Shown here in pieces: positions 43,746-52,442 of a DNA stretch of 64,000 bases. Positions within the stretch are counted from its first letter, which is position 1. Every line of letters starts with the position of its first letter. Under the pieces are notes generated by a model. The model did not search any database. It was given only the letters and a program-made list of their open reading frames with translations, and had not been told where the DNA came from. Origin of the DNA: JAFASC01 sp034669505 (GTDB lineage: Bacteria; Pseudomonadota; Alphaproteobacteria; Rhizobiales; Beijerinckiaceae); the NCBI GenBank assembly GCA_034669505.1, contig JAXDNJ010000007.1, forward strand, positions 1-64,000. Reading direction: 5' to 3'. Position numbers and translations under genes: made by a program.

Positions 43746-44612
43746 CTAGCCGAGGCGCGCCAACAGCCGCTTGGCGCGCTCGAGATGCGGACGGTCGTAC
43801 ATCTCGCCGCCGATACCGATAACGCCAGCGTCCGGCTCGGCCGCGAAAGCCTCGACCACGGCGCGGGCGCGGGCAACCTCCGCTTCCGGCGGCGTGAACA
43901 CCTCGTTGATGATGGGCACCTGCGCCGGGTGGATCGCCATTTTTCCGGTAAAGCCGTCGCGGCGTGCCGCCTCGCATTCGCGGCGAAACCCCACCTCATC
44001 GCGGAAGTTCGGGTAGACCGTGTCGATCGCCTGGACGCGCGCGGCATGGGCGGCGAACAGCGCGAGATTGCGGGCGAGAATGTAGGGCGGCGTGTAGGTG
44101 CCATCGGGCAGCCGTGACGTCTCGGCGCCGAGATCGGCGGAGAGGTCCTCGGCGCCCCAGGTGAGGCCGGCAAGGCGGCGGCTCGCGCCGACATAGGTGC
44201 CCATGTGAAAGAGCGAGGCCGCGGTCTCCGTGGTGATGACGATCACGCGCGTCGAGCCGTCGGGCAGGTCGTTCTTGGCTTCGCGCACCGCGATCTTGTT
44301 GCTCAAATGCTGGAGATCGGCGCCGCCCGATGGCTTCGGCTGCACGATGCCGTCGGGCGCGCCGTGCATGACGACATCGAGATCGACATCGGTCAGGCCA
44401 CTGTCGAGCGCATTGACGCGCACGTAAAGGCGGGGGCGCGGCCCGCGGGCACGCATGGCGTGGAGGAAATCGCGCGCCATCGCGCGCGCCTTCTCCTTGT
44501 TGCCCGCCGCAACTGAGTCTTCGAGATCAAGGAAGAGGCAATCGGCGCCGCTCGACAGGCCCTTGTCCATCTTCCGGTCGCTGTCGGCGGGAACGAAGAG
44601 AAGCGAGCGCAT
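43746..44612 (-). CDS. HpcH/HpaI-type CoA ester lyase (CitE-like)
   Basis: A 288-residue TIM-barrel lyase from ATG 44612 (MRSLLFVPADSDRKM). The acidic metal site is in CLFLDLEDSV, and RLYVRVNALDS and KMAIHPAQVP are family blocks. It matches the CitE-like/malyl-CoA lyase group that splits hydroxyacyl-CoA esters to acetyl-CoA or propionyl-CoA plus glyoxylate. Its exact substrate is not known. It follows ettA by 8 bases on the same strand. Confidence 0.85.
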   Translation of the reverse strand: MRSLLFVPADSDRKMDKGLSSGADCLFLDLEDSVAAGNKEKARAMARDFLHAMRARGPRPRLYVRVNALDSGLTDVDLDVVMHGAPDGIVQPKPSGGADLQHLSNKIAVREAKNDLPDGSTRVIVITTETAASLFHMGTYVGASRRLAGLTWGAEDLSADLGAETSRLPDGTYTPPYILARNLALFAAHAARVQAIDTVYPNFRDEVGFRRECEAARRDGFTGKMAIHPAQVPIINEVFTPPEAEVARARAVVEAFAAEPDAGVIGIGGEMYDRPHLERAKRLLARLG

Positions 44613-44620
44613 CGTTTGGC

Positions 44621-46276
44621 TTATGCCCGCGCGAATTTCTTGTATTTCAGCCGATGCGGGATGACGCTGTCGATCCCAAGGCGCCGCTTCTTGTCCTCCT
44701 CGTAGTCGGCGAAATTGCCTTCGAACCACTCGACATGGCTGTCCCCTTCGAAGGCGAGCATGTGCGTGGCGATGCGATCCAGGAAGAAGCGATCGTGGCT
44801 GATGATCACCGCGCAGCCGGCGAAATCCTCGAGCGCATCTTCGAGCGCGCGTAGCGTGTCGACATCGAGATCGTTGGTCGGCTCATCGAGCAGGAGAACG
44901 TTGGCGCCGGACTTCAGCATCTTGGCGAGATGCACGCGGTTGCGCTCGCCGCCCGACAGCTGGCCGACCTTTTTCTGCTGGTCCGGGCCCTTGAAATTGA
45001 ACGCGCCGCAATAGGCGCGTGAATTGATCTCGCGCTTGCCGAGATAGATGATTTCGTTGCCGCCCGAAATCTCTTCCCACACGGTCTTGCCCGCTTCGAG
45101 CGCGTCGCGTGACTGATCGACGTAGCCGAACTGCACGCTCTCGCCGATGCCGATGTCGCCGCGATCAGGCTTCTCCTGCCCGGTGATCATGCGGAAGAGC
45201 GTCGTCTTGCCGGCGCCGTTCGGTCCGATCACGCCGACAATGCCGCCGGGGGGCAGCTTGAACGTGAGATCGTCGATGAGCAGCGTGTCGCCGAAGCCTT
45301 TGGTCAGACGGTCGAAATCGATGACATTGTTGCCGAGCCGCTCAGCGACGGGAATGACGATCTGCGCGGTCTGCGGCGCTCTCTCGCTGCTCTTCGCGAC
45401 GAGGTCATCGTAGCGCTGGATGCGCGCTTTGGATTTGGCTTGGCGCGCCTTCGGCGAGGAGGCGATCCATTCGCTCTCGCGTTCGAGCGCGCGCTGGCGC
45501 GCTTCGTCCTCGCGGCCTTCCTGCAGCAGCCGCTTCTGTTTCTGTCCGAGCCAGGAGGAATAGTTGCCTTCGTAGGGGATGCCGCGACCTCGATCGAGCT
45601 CGAGAATCCACCCCGTGACATTGTCGAGGAAATAGCGGTCATGCGTGACGATGAGGATCGCGCCCGGATATTGCCGCAGGTGACCCTCGAGCCAGTTCAC
45701 CGTCTCGGCGTCGAGATGGTTGGTCGGCTCGTCGAGGAGAAGCAGCTCCGGTTGCTCGAGCAGCAGCTTGCAGAGTGCGACGCGGCGGCGCTCGCCTCCG
45801 GAGAGATTGCCGACGTCGGCATCGTCCGGCGGACAGCCGAGCGCATCCATCGCCTGATCGACCTGAGAGTCGAGATCCCACAGGCCCTTGGCCTCGATCT
45901 CGTCCTGCAAATTGGTCATCTCGTCCGCGGTTTCCTCGGAATAATTCATCGCGAGTTCGTTATAGCGGTCGAGGATCGCCTTCTTAGGCGCGACGCCGAG
46001 CATCACGTTGCCGCGCACGTCGAGCGAGGCGTCGAGCTGCGGCTCCTGCGGCAGATAGCCGACGCGCGCACCTTCCGCGACCCAAGCCTCGCCCGAATAT
46101 TCCTCGTCCATCCTGGCCATGATCTTGAGCAGCGTCGATTTGCCCGAGCCGTTGACGCCGAGCACGCCGATCTTGGCCTCGGGATAGAAGGAGAGATGGA
46201 TGTTCTCGAGGACCTTCTTGCCGCCGGGATAAGCCTTCGAGAGACCTTCCATATGATAGATAAACTGCCGCGCCAT
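44621..46276 (-). CDS. ettA: energy-dependent translational throttle protein EttA (ABC-F)
   Basis: A 551-residue ABC-F protein with two ATPase halves. Walker A motifs are GVNGSGKSTLL and GPNGAGKTTLFRM; both LSGGERRRVAL and LSGGERNRVHL signatures and both DEPTNHLD/DEPTNDLD Walker B sequences are intact. The linker between halves and the toe/arm insertion are of EttA type. It binds the ribosomal E site and gates elongation by energy level. Confidence 0.92.
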   Translation of the reverse strand: MARQFIYHMEGLSKAYPGGKKVLENIHLSFYPEAKIGVLGVNGSGKSTLLKIMARMDEEYSGEAWVAEGARVGYLPQEPQLDASLDVRGNVMLGVAPKKAILDRYNELAMNYSEETADEMTNLQDEIEAKGLWDLDSQVDQAMDALGCPPDDADVGNLSGGERRRVALCKLLLEQPELLLLDEPTNHLDAETVNWLEGHLRQYPGAILIVTHDRYFLDNVTGWILELDRGRGIPYEGNYSSWLGQKQKRLLQEGREDEARQRALERESEWIASSPKARQAKSKARIQRYDDLVAKSSERAPQTAQIVIPVAERLGNNVIDFDRLTKGFGDTLLIDDLTFKLPPGGIVGVIGPNGAGKTTLFRMITGQEKPDRGDIGIGESVQFGYVDQSRDALEAGKTVWEEISGGNEIIYLGKREINSRAYCGAFNFKGPDQQKKVGQLSGGERNRVHLAKMLKSGANVLLLDEPTNDLDVDTLRALEDALEDFAGCAVIISHDRFFLDRIATHMLAFEGDSHVEWFEGNFADYEEDKKRRLGIDSVIPHRLKYKKFARA

Positions 46277-46315
46277 GGGCCCGCTGATCTCGCTTATGTC
46301 GGAGAAGGCGGCGTT

Positions 46316-47212
46316 CTAGCGGGAGGGGCGGGTGCGGTCCAGCGCAAACCGCAGCCGACCAAGCCAGCGGGACGGCAGGACGGTGATCGCGAGGCCCGCG
46401 AGGATGAGCAGAATGCCGGCTATGCGCGCCGCCCCGAACCGCTCGCCGAAGATGAGCACCGAGGCAAGGATGCCGGCGCAGGGCGCGAGCAGCGAGAACG
46501 GTGCGACACTTGCGGCGGAATAGCGCGCCAGCAGCGTCCCCCACGTCGCATAAGCCAAAATCGTCGCGATGAAGCCGAGATAGAGAAGAGCTGCGAGGCT
46601 CAGAAAGGACGCGCGGCGTAGCGCATCGATCAGGGATGGTCCCGGAAGCACGGCGGAGACGAGCAGCGCCGGAATTGGCGGCACCAGACTGAGCCACGCC
46701 ATAAGCGGCAGCATCGGGACCGGACCGATGCGCTTCACTAGCACATTGCCGATCGCCCAGCTCAGCGCTGCGGCGATCGCGAGACAGAGCGCGATACCCG
46801 GCACATCGCCGCCGGCCGTGGTCGCAACCAAAGCAAGTCCCGCAAAAGCGATGACCATGCTGACGATCTGTCGGCGCGTCGGTCTGTCGCGGAGGAAGGC
46901 GGCGGCAAGCGCGATCGTGAAGAATGCCTGCGTTTGCTGCGTGACCGACGCGAACCCGGGCAGCATACCGATCTGCATCGCAAAGAAGATCAAGAGGAAT
47001 TGCCCGGTGAATAAGGTCAGGCCGGTGACGATCAGCAAGCCCCAAGCGATTTGGGGCCGCGGATAAAAGAACACGAGCAGCGCCGCGATGAGGAATCGGA
47101 GCGCCGTCAATTGCGCGGCCGAGAAGCTCTCGAGCCCGAACTTCATCGCGATGAATGCAAGACCCCAGATGATCGAGGTCAGTACGGCAAGAGCGACATC
47201 TCTCGGCTTCAT
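46316..47212 (-). CDS. DMT-family (EamA) transporter
   Basis: A 298-residue transporter with ten predicted helices in two EamA repeats. It starts IIWGLAFIAMKFGLESFSAAQLTALRFLIA (short: FSAAQLTALRFLIAALLVFF), and the second half has LGFIATILAYATWGTLLARY. It probably exports amino acids or metabolites. It lies between ettA and argG on the same strand. Confidence 0.85.
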   Translation of the reverse strand: MKPRDVALAVLTSIIWGLAFIAMKFGLESFSAAQLTALRFLIAALLVFFYPRPQIAWGLLIVTGLTLFTGQFLLIFFAMQIGMLPGFASVTQQTQAFFTIALAAAFLRDRPTRRQIVSMVIAFAGLALVATTAGGDVPGIALCLAIAAALSWAIGNVLVKRIGPVPMLPLMAWLSLVPPIPALLVSAVLPGPSLIDALRRASFLSLAALLYLGFIATILAYATWGTLLARYSAASVAPFSLLAPCAGILASVLIFGERFGAARIAGILLILAGLAITVLPSRWLGRLRFALDRTRPSR

Positions 47213-47265
47213 CGCGGCCAGACGATCCTCCCGCGCGGCGAAAAGAACATCCCGCTGGTCGAACG

Positions 47266-48510
47266 TCAGGCTCGCGAATTCTTCCGCGCCCGCTTGCCCA
47301 AGGTCCGTAGCCGCAGCGCGTTCAGCTTGATGAAGCCCGCGGCATCGCGCTGATCATAGGCGACAGCGCCCTCTTCGAACGTCACTAAGTCCTGGTCGTA
47401 GAGCGAGTACGGGCTCTCGCGGCCCACCACCCAGGCCGAGCCTTTGTACAGTTTCAACCGCACACGGCCCGAAACGAATTCCTGGCTCCTGTCGATCAAA
47501 GCCTGCAGCATCTCGCGCTCCGGCGAGAACCAGAAGCCGTTATAGATGAGCTCCGCATAGCGCGGCATCATCTCGTCTTTGAGATGCGCGGCGCCGCGGT
47601 CGAGCGTGATCTGCTCGATCCCGCGGTGGGCGGCGAGCAGGATTGTGCCGCCCGGCGTCTCGTACATGCCGCGCGATTTCATGCCAACGAAGCGGTTCTC
47701 GACGAGGTCGAGCCGCCCGATCCCGTGCTTGCGCCCGAACTCGTTCAAGTTCGTCAGCAGTGACGCCGGCGAGAGTTTCTTGCCATCCACCGCAACCGCA
47801 TCGCCGCGCTCGAAATCGACGGTTACATATTCCGGTTCATCCGGCGCATTCTCGGGGTCTTCGGTGCGCGAATACACATAATCCGGCACTTCCTGCGCCG
47901 GGTCCTCCAGCACTTTGCCTTCCGAAGAAACATGCACAAGGTTCGCGTCCGTCGAGAACGGCGCCTCGCCGCGTTTGTCCTTGGCGATTGGAATTTGATG
48001 CTTCTCGGCGTATTCGATCAGCGCCGCGCGCGAGGGGAACTCCCATTCGCGCCACGGCGCGATCACCTTGATATCGGGATCGAGTGCGTAGTAGCCGAGC
48101 TCGAAGCGCACCTGATCGTTGCCCTTGCCGGTTGCACCATGCGAGACCGCGTCGGCACCGACCTTATGCGCGATCTCGATTTGCTTCTTCGAGATCAGCG
48201 GCCGCGCGATCGATGTGCCGAGAAGGTATTGCCCCTCATATTGCGCGTTGGCGCGAAACATCGGGAAGACGTAATCGCGCACGAATTCCTCGCGCAGATC
48301 CTCGACGAAGATGTGCTCTGGCTTAATGCCCAGCATCAGCGCCTTCTGCCGCGCCGGCTCGAGTTCCTCGCCCTGGCCGAGATCGGCGGTGAAAGTCACG
48401 ACCTCGCACGCGTAAGTCTCCTGCAGCCATTTGAGGATGATCGAGGTGTCGAGCCCGCCCGAATAGGCAAGCACGACGCGCTTGATGTCTTTGTCGGTAT
48501 TGGCAGCCAT
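47266..48510 (-). CDS. argG: argininosuccinate synthase
   Basis: A 414-residue ArgG of typical length. The ATP-binding AYSGGLDTSIILKW motif is at the N-terminus, and GKGNDQVRFE, FSTDANLVHVSSEG and NRFVGMKSRGMYETPGG form the active site. It joins citrulline and aspartate in arginine synthesis. It is transcribed leftward; the gap to the next gene (53 bases) suggests its own promoter. Confidence 0.95.
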   Translation of the reverse strand: MAANTDKDIKRVVLAYSGGLDTSIILKWLQETYACEVVTFTADLGQGEELEPARQKALMLGIKPEHIFVEDLREEFVRDYVFPMFRANAQYEGQYLLGTSIARPLISKKQIEIAHKVGADAVSHGATGKGNDQVRFELGYYALDPDIKVIAPWREWEFPSRAALIEYAEKHQIPIAKDKRGEAPFSTDANLVHVSSEGKVLEDPAQEVPDYVYSRTEDPENAPDEPEYVTVDFERGDAVAVDGKKLSPASLLTNLNEFGRKHGIGRLDLVENRFVGMKSRGMYETPGGTILLAAHRGIEQITLDRGAAHLKDEMMPRYAELIYNGFWFSPEREMLQALIDRSQEFVSGRVRLKLYKGSAWVVGRESPYSLYDQDLVTFEEGAVAYDQRDAAGFIKLNALRLRTLGKRARKNSRA

Positions 48511-48566
48511 GGAGCGTCCTGGGGGAAAGCGGCGCGACTATAGGGAGGGAGCTTTGCAGCGCAAGC

Positions 48567-49241
48567 TTATCCGGAAGGGCCGATGCGCATCAGCATCGCC
48601 GTGGCGAGAACGAGAAACCAGTTCAGCAGCGCGCCGAAGGTGACGTCGGAAAGATAGTGCCCGCCATAGGCGACGCGCTCCACGCCCATGATCACCGTGA
48701 ACAGGACGGACGCACCGATGACCGCCGCGCGCCACGGCGGCGGCGTCAGCAACGCCGGCGCGAGCGACCACGCCGCGGTCGATGTTTCGCCGGAGACAAA
48801 GGAGCAGTCGGTGACGCATTGCCCATCGAAATGGCCGAAGGGGCGAAACTCCCATTGACCGCCGAACTCGGTGGTCTGGAACGGCCGCGGGCGATGCGAA
48901 TGCTCTTTGATCAACACATTGACAAGGAGGGCCGGCCCGAGCGCCAGCGTCACTGTCAGGAACGCGAGATTACGGCCGGTCGGGACGAGGCGCTTACGTG
49001 CGTAGAGCCGCGCGCTGATGTAGGCGAGCACGAACGCGGCGAAGATCGCGTAGGAGGCGAGGCGCAGGACTGCGCGTAAGCTTCGGCCGAAGAGAGTCGT
49101 GCCGTAGAAGGCGCGGTGCCCGTCGTAGAAGGCGTGCGTCGTCGCGAGATCGAGGTGCGGCCAGGTGAGAAACACGCCCGCCGCGATGAGCGCGACAACA
49201 CAGCAAGGGATGAGGGCGGCGGGGATAGACCGAATCGTCAT
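48567..49241 (-). CDS. PAP2-family membrane phosphatase
   Basis: A 224-residue membrane protein from ATG 49241, with a GGAGAAAAGA ribosome site. About six helices carry the three PAP2 signatures: KEHSHRPRP, FVSGETSTA (variant of PSGH) and ERVAYGGHYLSD. The second motif has SGE in place of SGH, which is common in LpxE-like and undecaprenyl phosphatase branches. It should remove phosphate from a lipid at the periplasmic face. Substrate unknown. Confidence 0.85.
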   Translation of the reverse strand: MTIRSIPAALIPCCVVALIAAGVFLTWPHLDLATTHAFYDGHRAFYGTTLFGRSLRAVLRLASYAIFAAFVLAYISARLYARKRLVPTGRNLAFLTVTLALGPALLVNVLIKEHSHRPRPFQTTEFGGQWEFRPFGHFDGQCVTDCSFVSGETSTAAWSLAPALLTPPPWRAAVIGASVLFTVIMGVERVAYGGHYLSDVTFGALLNWFLVLATAMLMRIGPSG

Positions 49242-49460
49242 TCTCTTTTCTCCCGCTGCGAGAGCAGGTTTCGCCATTGATCTCATGGCGCGCATTGTCG
49301 CCGGGCCGGCGCATCTTTAGTCAAGGACCGCGAAGCGGCCGCCTTCGGCGGCGCCGGCAAAGGCGGCGTCCTTGACGAAAGATCGCCGCCCGGCACACTC
49401 GCCGCCAGGAGATGAATGGCGCGGTGTCAATGAGCTTGCCCGCGAAGACGCGAGTCGTGC

Positions 49461-50057
49461 ATGCCGCAGATCGACTTCTGGTACGAATTCGCCAGCACCT
49501 ATTCCTATCCGGCCGCGATGCGCATCGAAGAAGCGGCGGAGGCGCGCAGGGTCCACGTGCGGTGGCGGCCGTTCCTGCTCGGGCCGATCTTCTTCGACCA
49601 GGGCTGGCGCAATTCGCCCTTCAACATCTATCCGGCGAAGGGCCGCTATATGTGGCGCGACGTCGAGCGCATCTGCGAGAGCCTCGGCTTGCCCTTCGCG
49701 CAGCCGGATCCGTTTCCGCAAAACAGCCTGACCGCGGCGCGCCTTGCACTTGCGATTGACGAGGCACAGCGCCCGGCTTTCACCCGCGCCGTCTATGCCG
49801 CGCAATTCGGCGAACGGCGCCAGATCGCCGAGAGGGAGACACTGGCGGCAATTTTGGCTGGGCTGAAGCTCGACGCGGACGCGCATTTCACGCGCGCTTC
49901 CTCCAACGAGATCAAGACCGGGCTCAAGAGCCAAACGGACGAGGCCAAGCGCCTCGGCATTTTCGGTGCCCCGGCCTTTGTCGCCGCCGACGAAGAACTG
50001 TTCTGGGGCAACGACCGCCTCGATGCGGCCCTGGACTGGGCGGCGAACCGGGGATAG
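49461..50057 (+). CDS. 2-hydroxychromene-2-carboxylate isomerase family (DsbA-like, glutathione-dependent)
   Basis: A 198-residue kappa-class GST/HCCA isomerase family protein with IDFWYEFASTYSYPAAMR at the N-terminus and a C-terminal GIFGAPAFVAADEELFWGNDRLD. These enzymes use glutathione to isomerise chromene-like ring compounds in naphthalene breakdown, but many members have unknown substrates. It precedes the MoeB-like gene by 9 bases. Confidence 0.85.
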   Translation: MPQIDFWYEFASTYSYPAAMRIEEAAEARRVHVRWRPFLLGPIFFDQGWRNSPFNIYPAKGRYMWRDVERICESLGLPFAQPDPFPQNSLTAARLALAIDEAQRPAFTRAVYAAQFGERRQIAERETLAAILAGLKLDADAHFTRASSNEIKTGLKSQTDEAKRLGIFGAPAFVAADEELFWGNDRLDAALDWAANRG

Positions 50058-50066
50058 CTCACCCGC

Positions 50067-50864
50067 GTGCCCCTCTCCTCCGAAGAAATCGAGCGCTACG
50101 CCCGCCACATCGTCCTGCACGGCATCGGCGGGCCCGGCCAGCAGAAGCTGAAGGCCGCGCGCGTGCTTACCATCGGCGCCGGCGGGCTCGGCTCGCCGCT
50201 GATCCAGTATCTCGCCGCTGCGGGCATCGGCGAGATCGGCATCATTGATGACGATGCGGTCTCCCTTTCGAATTTGCAGCGCCAGGTGCTGCACGGCACG
50301 CCCGACATCGGGCGGCGGAAGGTCGCGAGCGCGGCGGACGCGGTGGCGCGGCTCAACCCGCACGTGAAGGTCACGGGCTTCCCGACCCGCCTGACCGCGG
50401 AGAACGCGCGCGAGCTCGTGCGCGGCTGGAACATCGTCGCCGACGGCTCCGACAATTTCGCCACGCGTTATGCCGTCTCCGACTCCTGCTTCTACGAGCG
50501 CGTGCCGCTGGTGACCGCCGCGCTCGGCCAGTTCGACGCCTCGCTGACGACGCTGCGGCCCTTCGAGCAAGCCGCGAGCGGCGAGCCGAACCCGACCTAT
50601 CGCTGCCTCTTTCCGGAGCCGCCGCCGGAGGGCGCGGTGCCGACCTGCGCCGAGGCCGGCGTGCTCGGCGCCTTGGCCGGCATCGTGGGCTCAATGATGG
50701 CGCTCGAAGTCATCCGCGAGATCGTGCCGTTCGGCGAGAGCCTCGTCGGGCGGCTCTTGCTTATCGACGCGCGCGACATGCGCTTCGAGACGCTCGCCTA
50801 CCGCTGGGACCCGGACAATCCGCTGAGCGGGCGCGTGGCCGCCGCTTCGCTCGTGGCAAGCTGA
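50067..50864 (+). CDS. ThiF/MoeB/HesA family adenylyltransferase
   Basis: A 265-residue E1-like enzyme from GTG 50067. The ATP-binding TIGAGGLGSPLIQYLAAAGI and the GIIDDDAVSLSNLQRQVLH motif are clear. The zinc-binding CxxC pairs of classical MoeB are not seen; only single Cys residues occur in YRCLFPEPP and VPTCAEAGVLG, the latter carrying the usual catalytic-type Cys. It probably activates MoaD or ThiS C-termini. It starts 9 bases after the isomerase gene. Confidence 0.85.
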   Translation: MPLSSEEIERYARHIVLHGIGGPGQQKLKAARVLTIGAGGLGSPLIQYLAAAGIGEIGIIDDDAVSLSNLQRQVLHGTPDIGRRKVASAADAVARLNPHVKVTGFPTRLTAENARELVRGWNIVADGSDNFATRYAVSDSCFYERVPLVTAALGQFDASLTTLRPFEQAASGEPNPTYRCLFPEPPPEGAVPTCAEAGVLGALAGIVGSMMALEVIREIVPFGESLVGRLLLIDARDMRFETLAYRWDPDNPLSGRVAAASLVAS

Positions 50865-50942
50865 CCCGCGATTGCCTTGCTTTCGCCGGCTCCTTACGTC
50901 ATAAGCACCGCGGCCTTCGGTACCCCCGAAGGATCAAGGGAT

Positions 50943-51017
50943 GCGGGTGTAGCTCAGGGGTAGAGCACAACCTTGCCAAGGTTGGGGTCGAGGGTTCGAA
51001 TCCCTTCGCCCGCTCCA
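50943..51017 (+). tRNA. tRNA-Gly (anticodon GCC)
   Basis: A complete cloverleaf. The acceptor stem GCGGGTG pairs with CGCCCGC (one T-G pair). The D arm is GCTC/GAGC. The anticodon stem CAACC/GGTTG encloses TTGCCAA, so the anticodon is GCC. The T arm GAGGG-TTCGAAT-CCCTT is intact and the 3' CCA is encoded. The DNA changes composition just after it, so it is the likely integration site of the following island. Confidence 0.96.
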
Positions 51018-51386
51018 AAACAGCATTGATATTTCAGCGACTTTAGCGCCGCTGCCGAAACGCATTCGGCAGATTCGTACAGAACGAAACGCAAATTCCC
51101 AGATTGAATACGGGGAAAATCTGGGGAGCTTGTTCCTCGTGCGTTCGGCGCGCCAGTCGCGGTTCAGCGCGACAGGCCCCGACAATTCGCGACCGGTCGC
51201 GACCAGCGTTAGTTCGCATGCGCTCTAGCTTGCGCGGCTTTTTAAGTCCGCCGGTAGAATTCCTGCCCTGGGGTAGAATCATCCACGCATCTGTAGGTGC
51301 AGCAGCGACCATGCGCTAGCGAGACAATATTGGCTCGTCTAGCCTTCTGCGCACTGATTCGTTTACGCCCCTTTGGAGGCAACTGA
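51018..51386. other. left island edge with first 10-bp repeat array
   Basis: A 369-base gap after the tRNA that contains no convincing gene. No copy of the tRNA 3' end is repeated nearby and no integrase is seen. Apparent frames here are either shadows of the tRNA or short. At about 51155-51204 it holds a row of 10-bp units listed separately. The last 80 bases should hold the promoter of the restriction operon; GGAGG (51375-51379) lies 7 bases before ATG 51387. Confidence 0.6.
51155..51204. repeat. 10-bp repeat array, copy 1
   Basis: Five consecutive 10-base units: AGTCGCGGTT, CAGCGCGACA, GGCCCCGACA, ATTCGCGACC and GGTCGCGACC. The last contains the full palindrome GTCGCGAC (51196-51203). The others are partial matches. 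The same unit and spacing recur at 55401-55440 and 55630-55757. Spacing of about one helical turn places the motif on one face of the DNA, as for iterons or multi-site binding of a regulator. Confidence 0.65.
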
Positions 51387-52442
51387 ATGTCCGCCACCAA
51401 CGAAACCTCGGCTGTTGTCGGGCGCCGCAGCAAGGGGCAACCAGACCTCCCGGTGCTTTCTCGATCTAGCACCGACAATGCGGCGTCGCTCGGCCGATCT
51501 AGTTTCCAGACGAGTGCGCGAAATGTTGCTGGCTTGATCCATGGCGACTCAGCGGACTCTTTACGTCAGTTGCCCTCTGACAGGTTCAATGTCGCGATTA
51601 CGTCACCGCCATACTTCTGGGTGCGCGATTATGGATTTAATGGGCAGCTTGGGCACGAGGAGTCTGTACAAGGTTATATAGATAATCTGATGAAGGTCTT
51701 TGATCAAGTTAAGCGGACTTTACATCCCGAAGGTGTATTCTTCCTCAACATTGGAGATACTTATTACTCCGGTAATGGTCAACCCCATGGCACGGACCCG
51801 AAGTGCTCATCACGCAACTTTCTTCGCACGAAAGTTAGGCCCGTCGATGTGAGTGGCTGGGACATACCCAAGAAATCCCTCATTGGTATTCCTTGGAAGG
51901 TTGCGTTCGCTATGCAAGAACGTGGGTGGACCTTGCGCAGTTCAATAATATGGAACCGCTGCAATGCATTCGTCGAGCCGACTGCGCGCGATAGGCCATA
52001 TCGTCAATACGAATTCATTTTTATGTTCTCAAAGACGCGCTTCTACAGCTTCGATCGGTCGAAACTGGTAGAGGAAGATGTCTGGAATATCCCAATTGAA
52101 CGCAATCGTCGCGCCAATCATAACGCTGCTTTTCCCATGGAACTGGTCAGGCGCTGTATCGAGGTGGGCAGTCCGGTTGGAGGACATGTTCTTGATCCTT
52201 TCGTGGGCAGTGGAACCACGGTATTTGCTGCGCTTGAGAACCATCGAAATGTAGTCGGTATTGACCTCGGGGTGGAGTACATCGACTACGTCCGAACGTG
52301 CCTGCAATCTGACGGTCACACCGAAACAGACTGGACCTACTTTCGAAAACGGCTCATGAGAGACTCGGCTGCTTGGTCCGGCTGGATCGGTAACAAAAAC
52401 AATTTTCGTAAACCTGGTAGAGCAGCAGGCAATAGCGGGTGA
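51387..52442 (+). CDS. site-specific DNA methyltransferase (beta class, likely N4-cytosine)
   Basis: A 351-residue methyltransferase with motif IV TSPPYFW at 72-78 and motif I DPFVGSGTT around 270. This order is the beta class, and SPPY favours N4-cytosine over N6-adenine. A target-recognition region lies between. The first 40 residues look unstructured. It is the first gene of an operon with McrB-like and McrC-like genes: the next start (GTG 52439) overlaps its stop by 4 bases. It probably protects the host DNA from the linked endonuclease. The modified site is unknown. Confidence 0.87.
   Translation: MSATNETSAVVGRRSKGQPDLPVLSRSSTDNAASLGRSSFQTSARNVAGLIHGDSADSLRQLPSDRFNVAITSPPYFWVRDYGFNGQLGHEESVQGYIDNLMKVFDQVKRTLHPEGVFFLNIGDTYYSGNGQPHGTDPKCSSRNFLRTKVRPVDVSGWDIPKKSLIGIPWKVAFAMQERGWTLRSSIIWNRCNAFVEPTARDRPYRQYEFIFMFSKTRFYSFDRSKLVEEDVWNIPIERNRRANHNAAFPMELVRRCIEVGSPVGGHVLDPFVGSGTTVFAALENHRNVVGIDLGVEYIDYVRTCLQSDGHTETDWTYFRKRLMRDSAAWSGWIGNKNNFRKPGRAAGNSG

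Noticed and set aside
50934..51185. Reverse-strand small protein ending SNPRPQPWQG
   Set aside because: This is the well-known false protein that results from translating the tRNA antisense strand.
51155..51204. Possible CRISPR array
   Set aside because: Repeat units are 10 bases with no spacers and no cas genes nearby.
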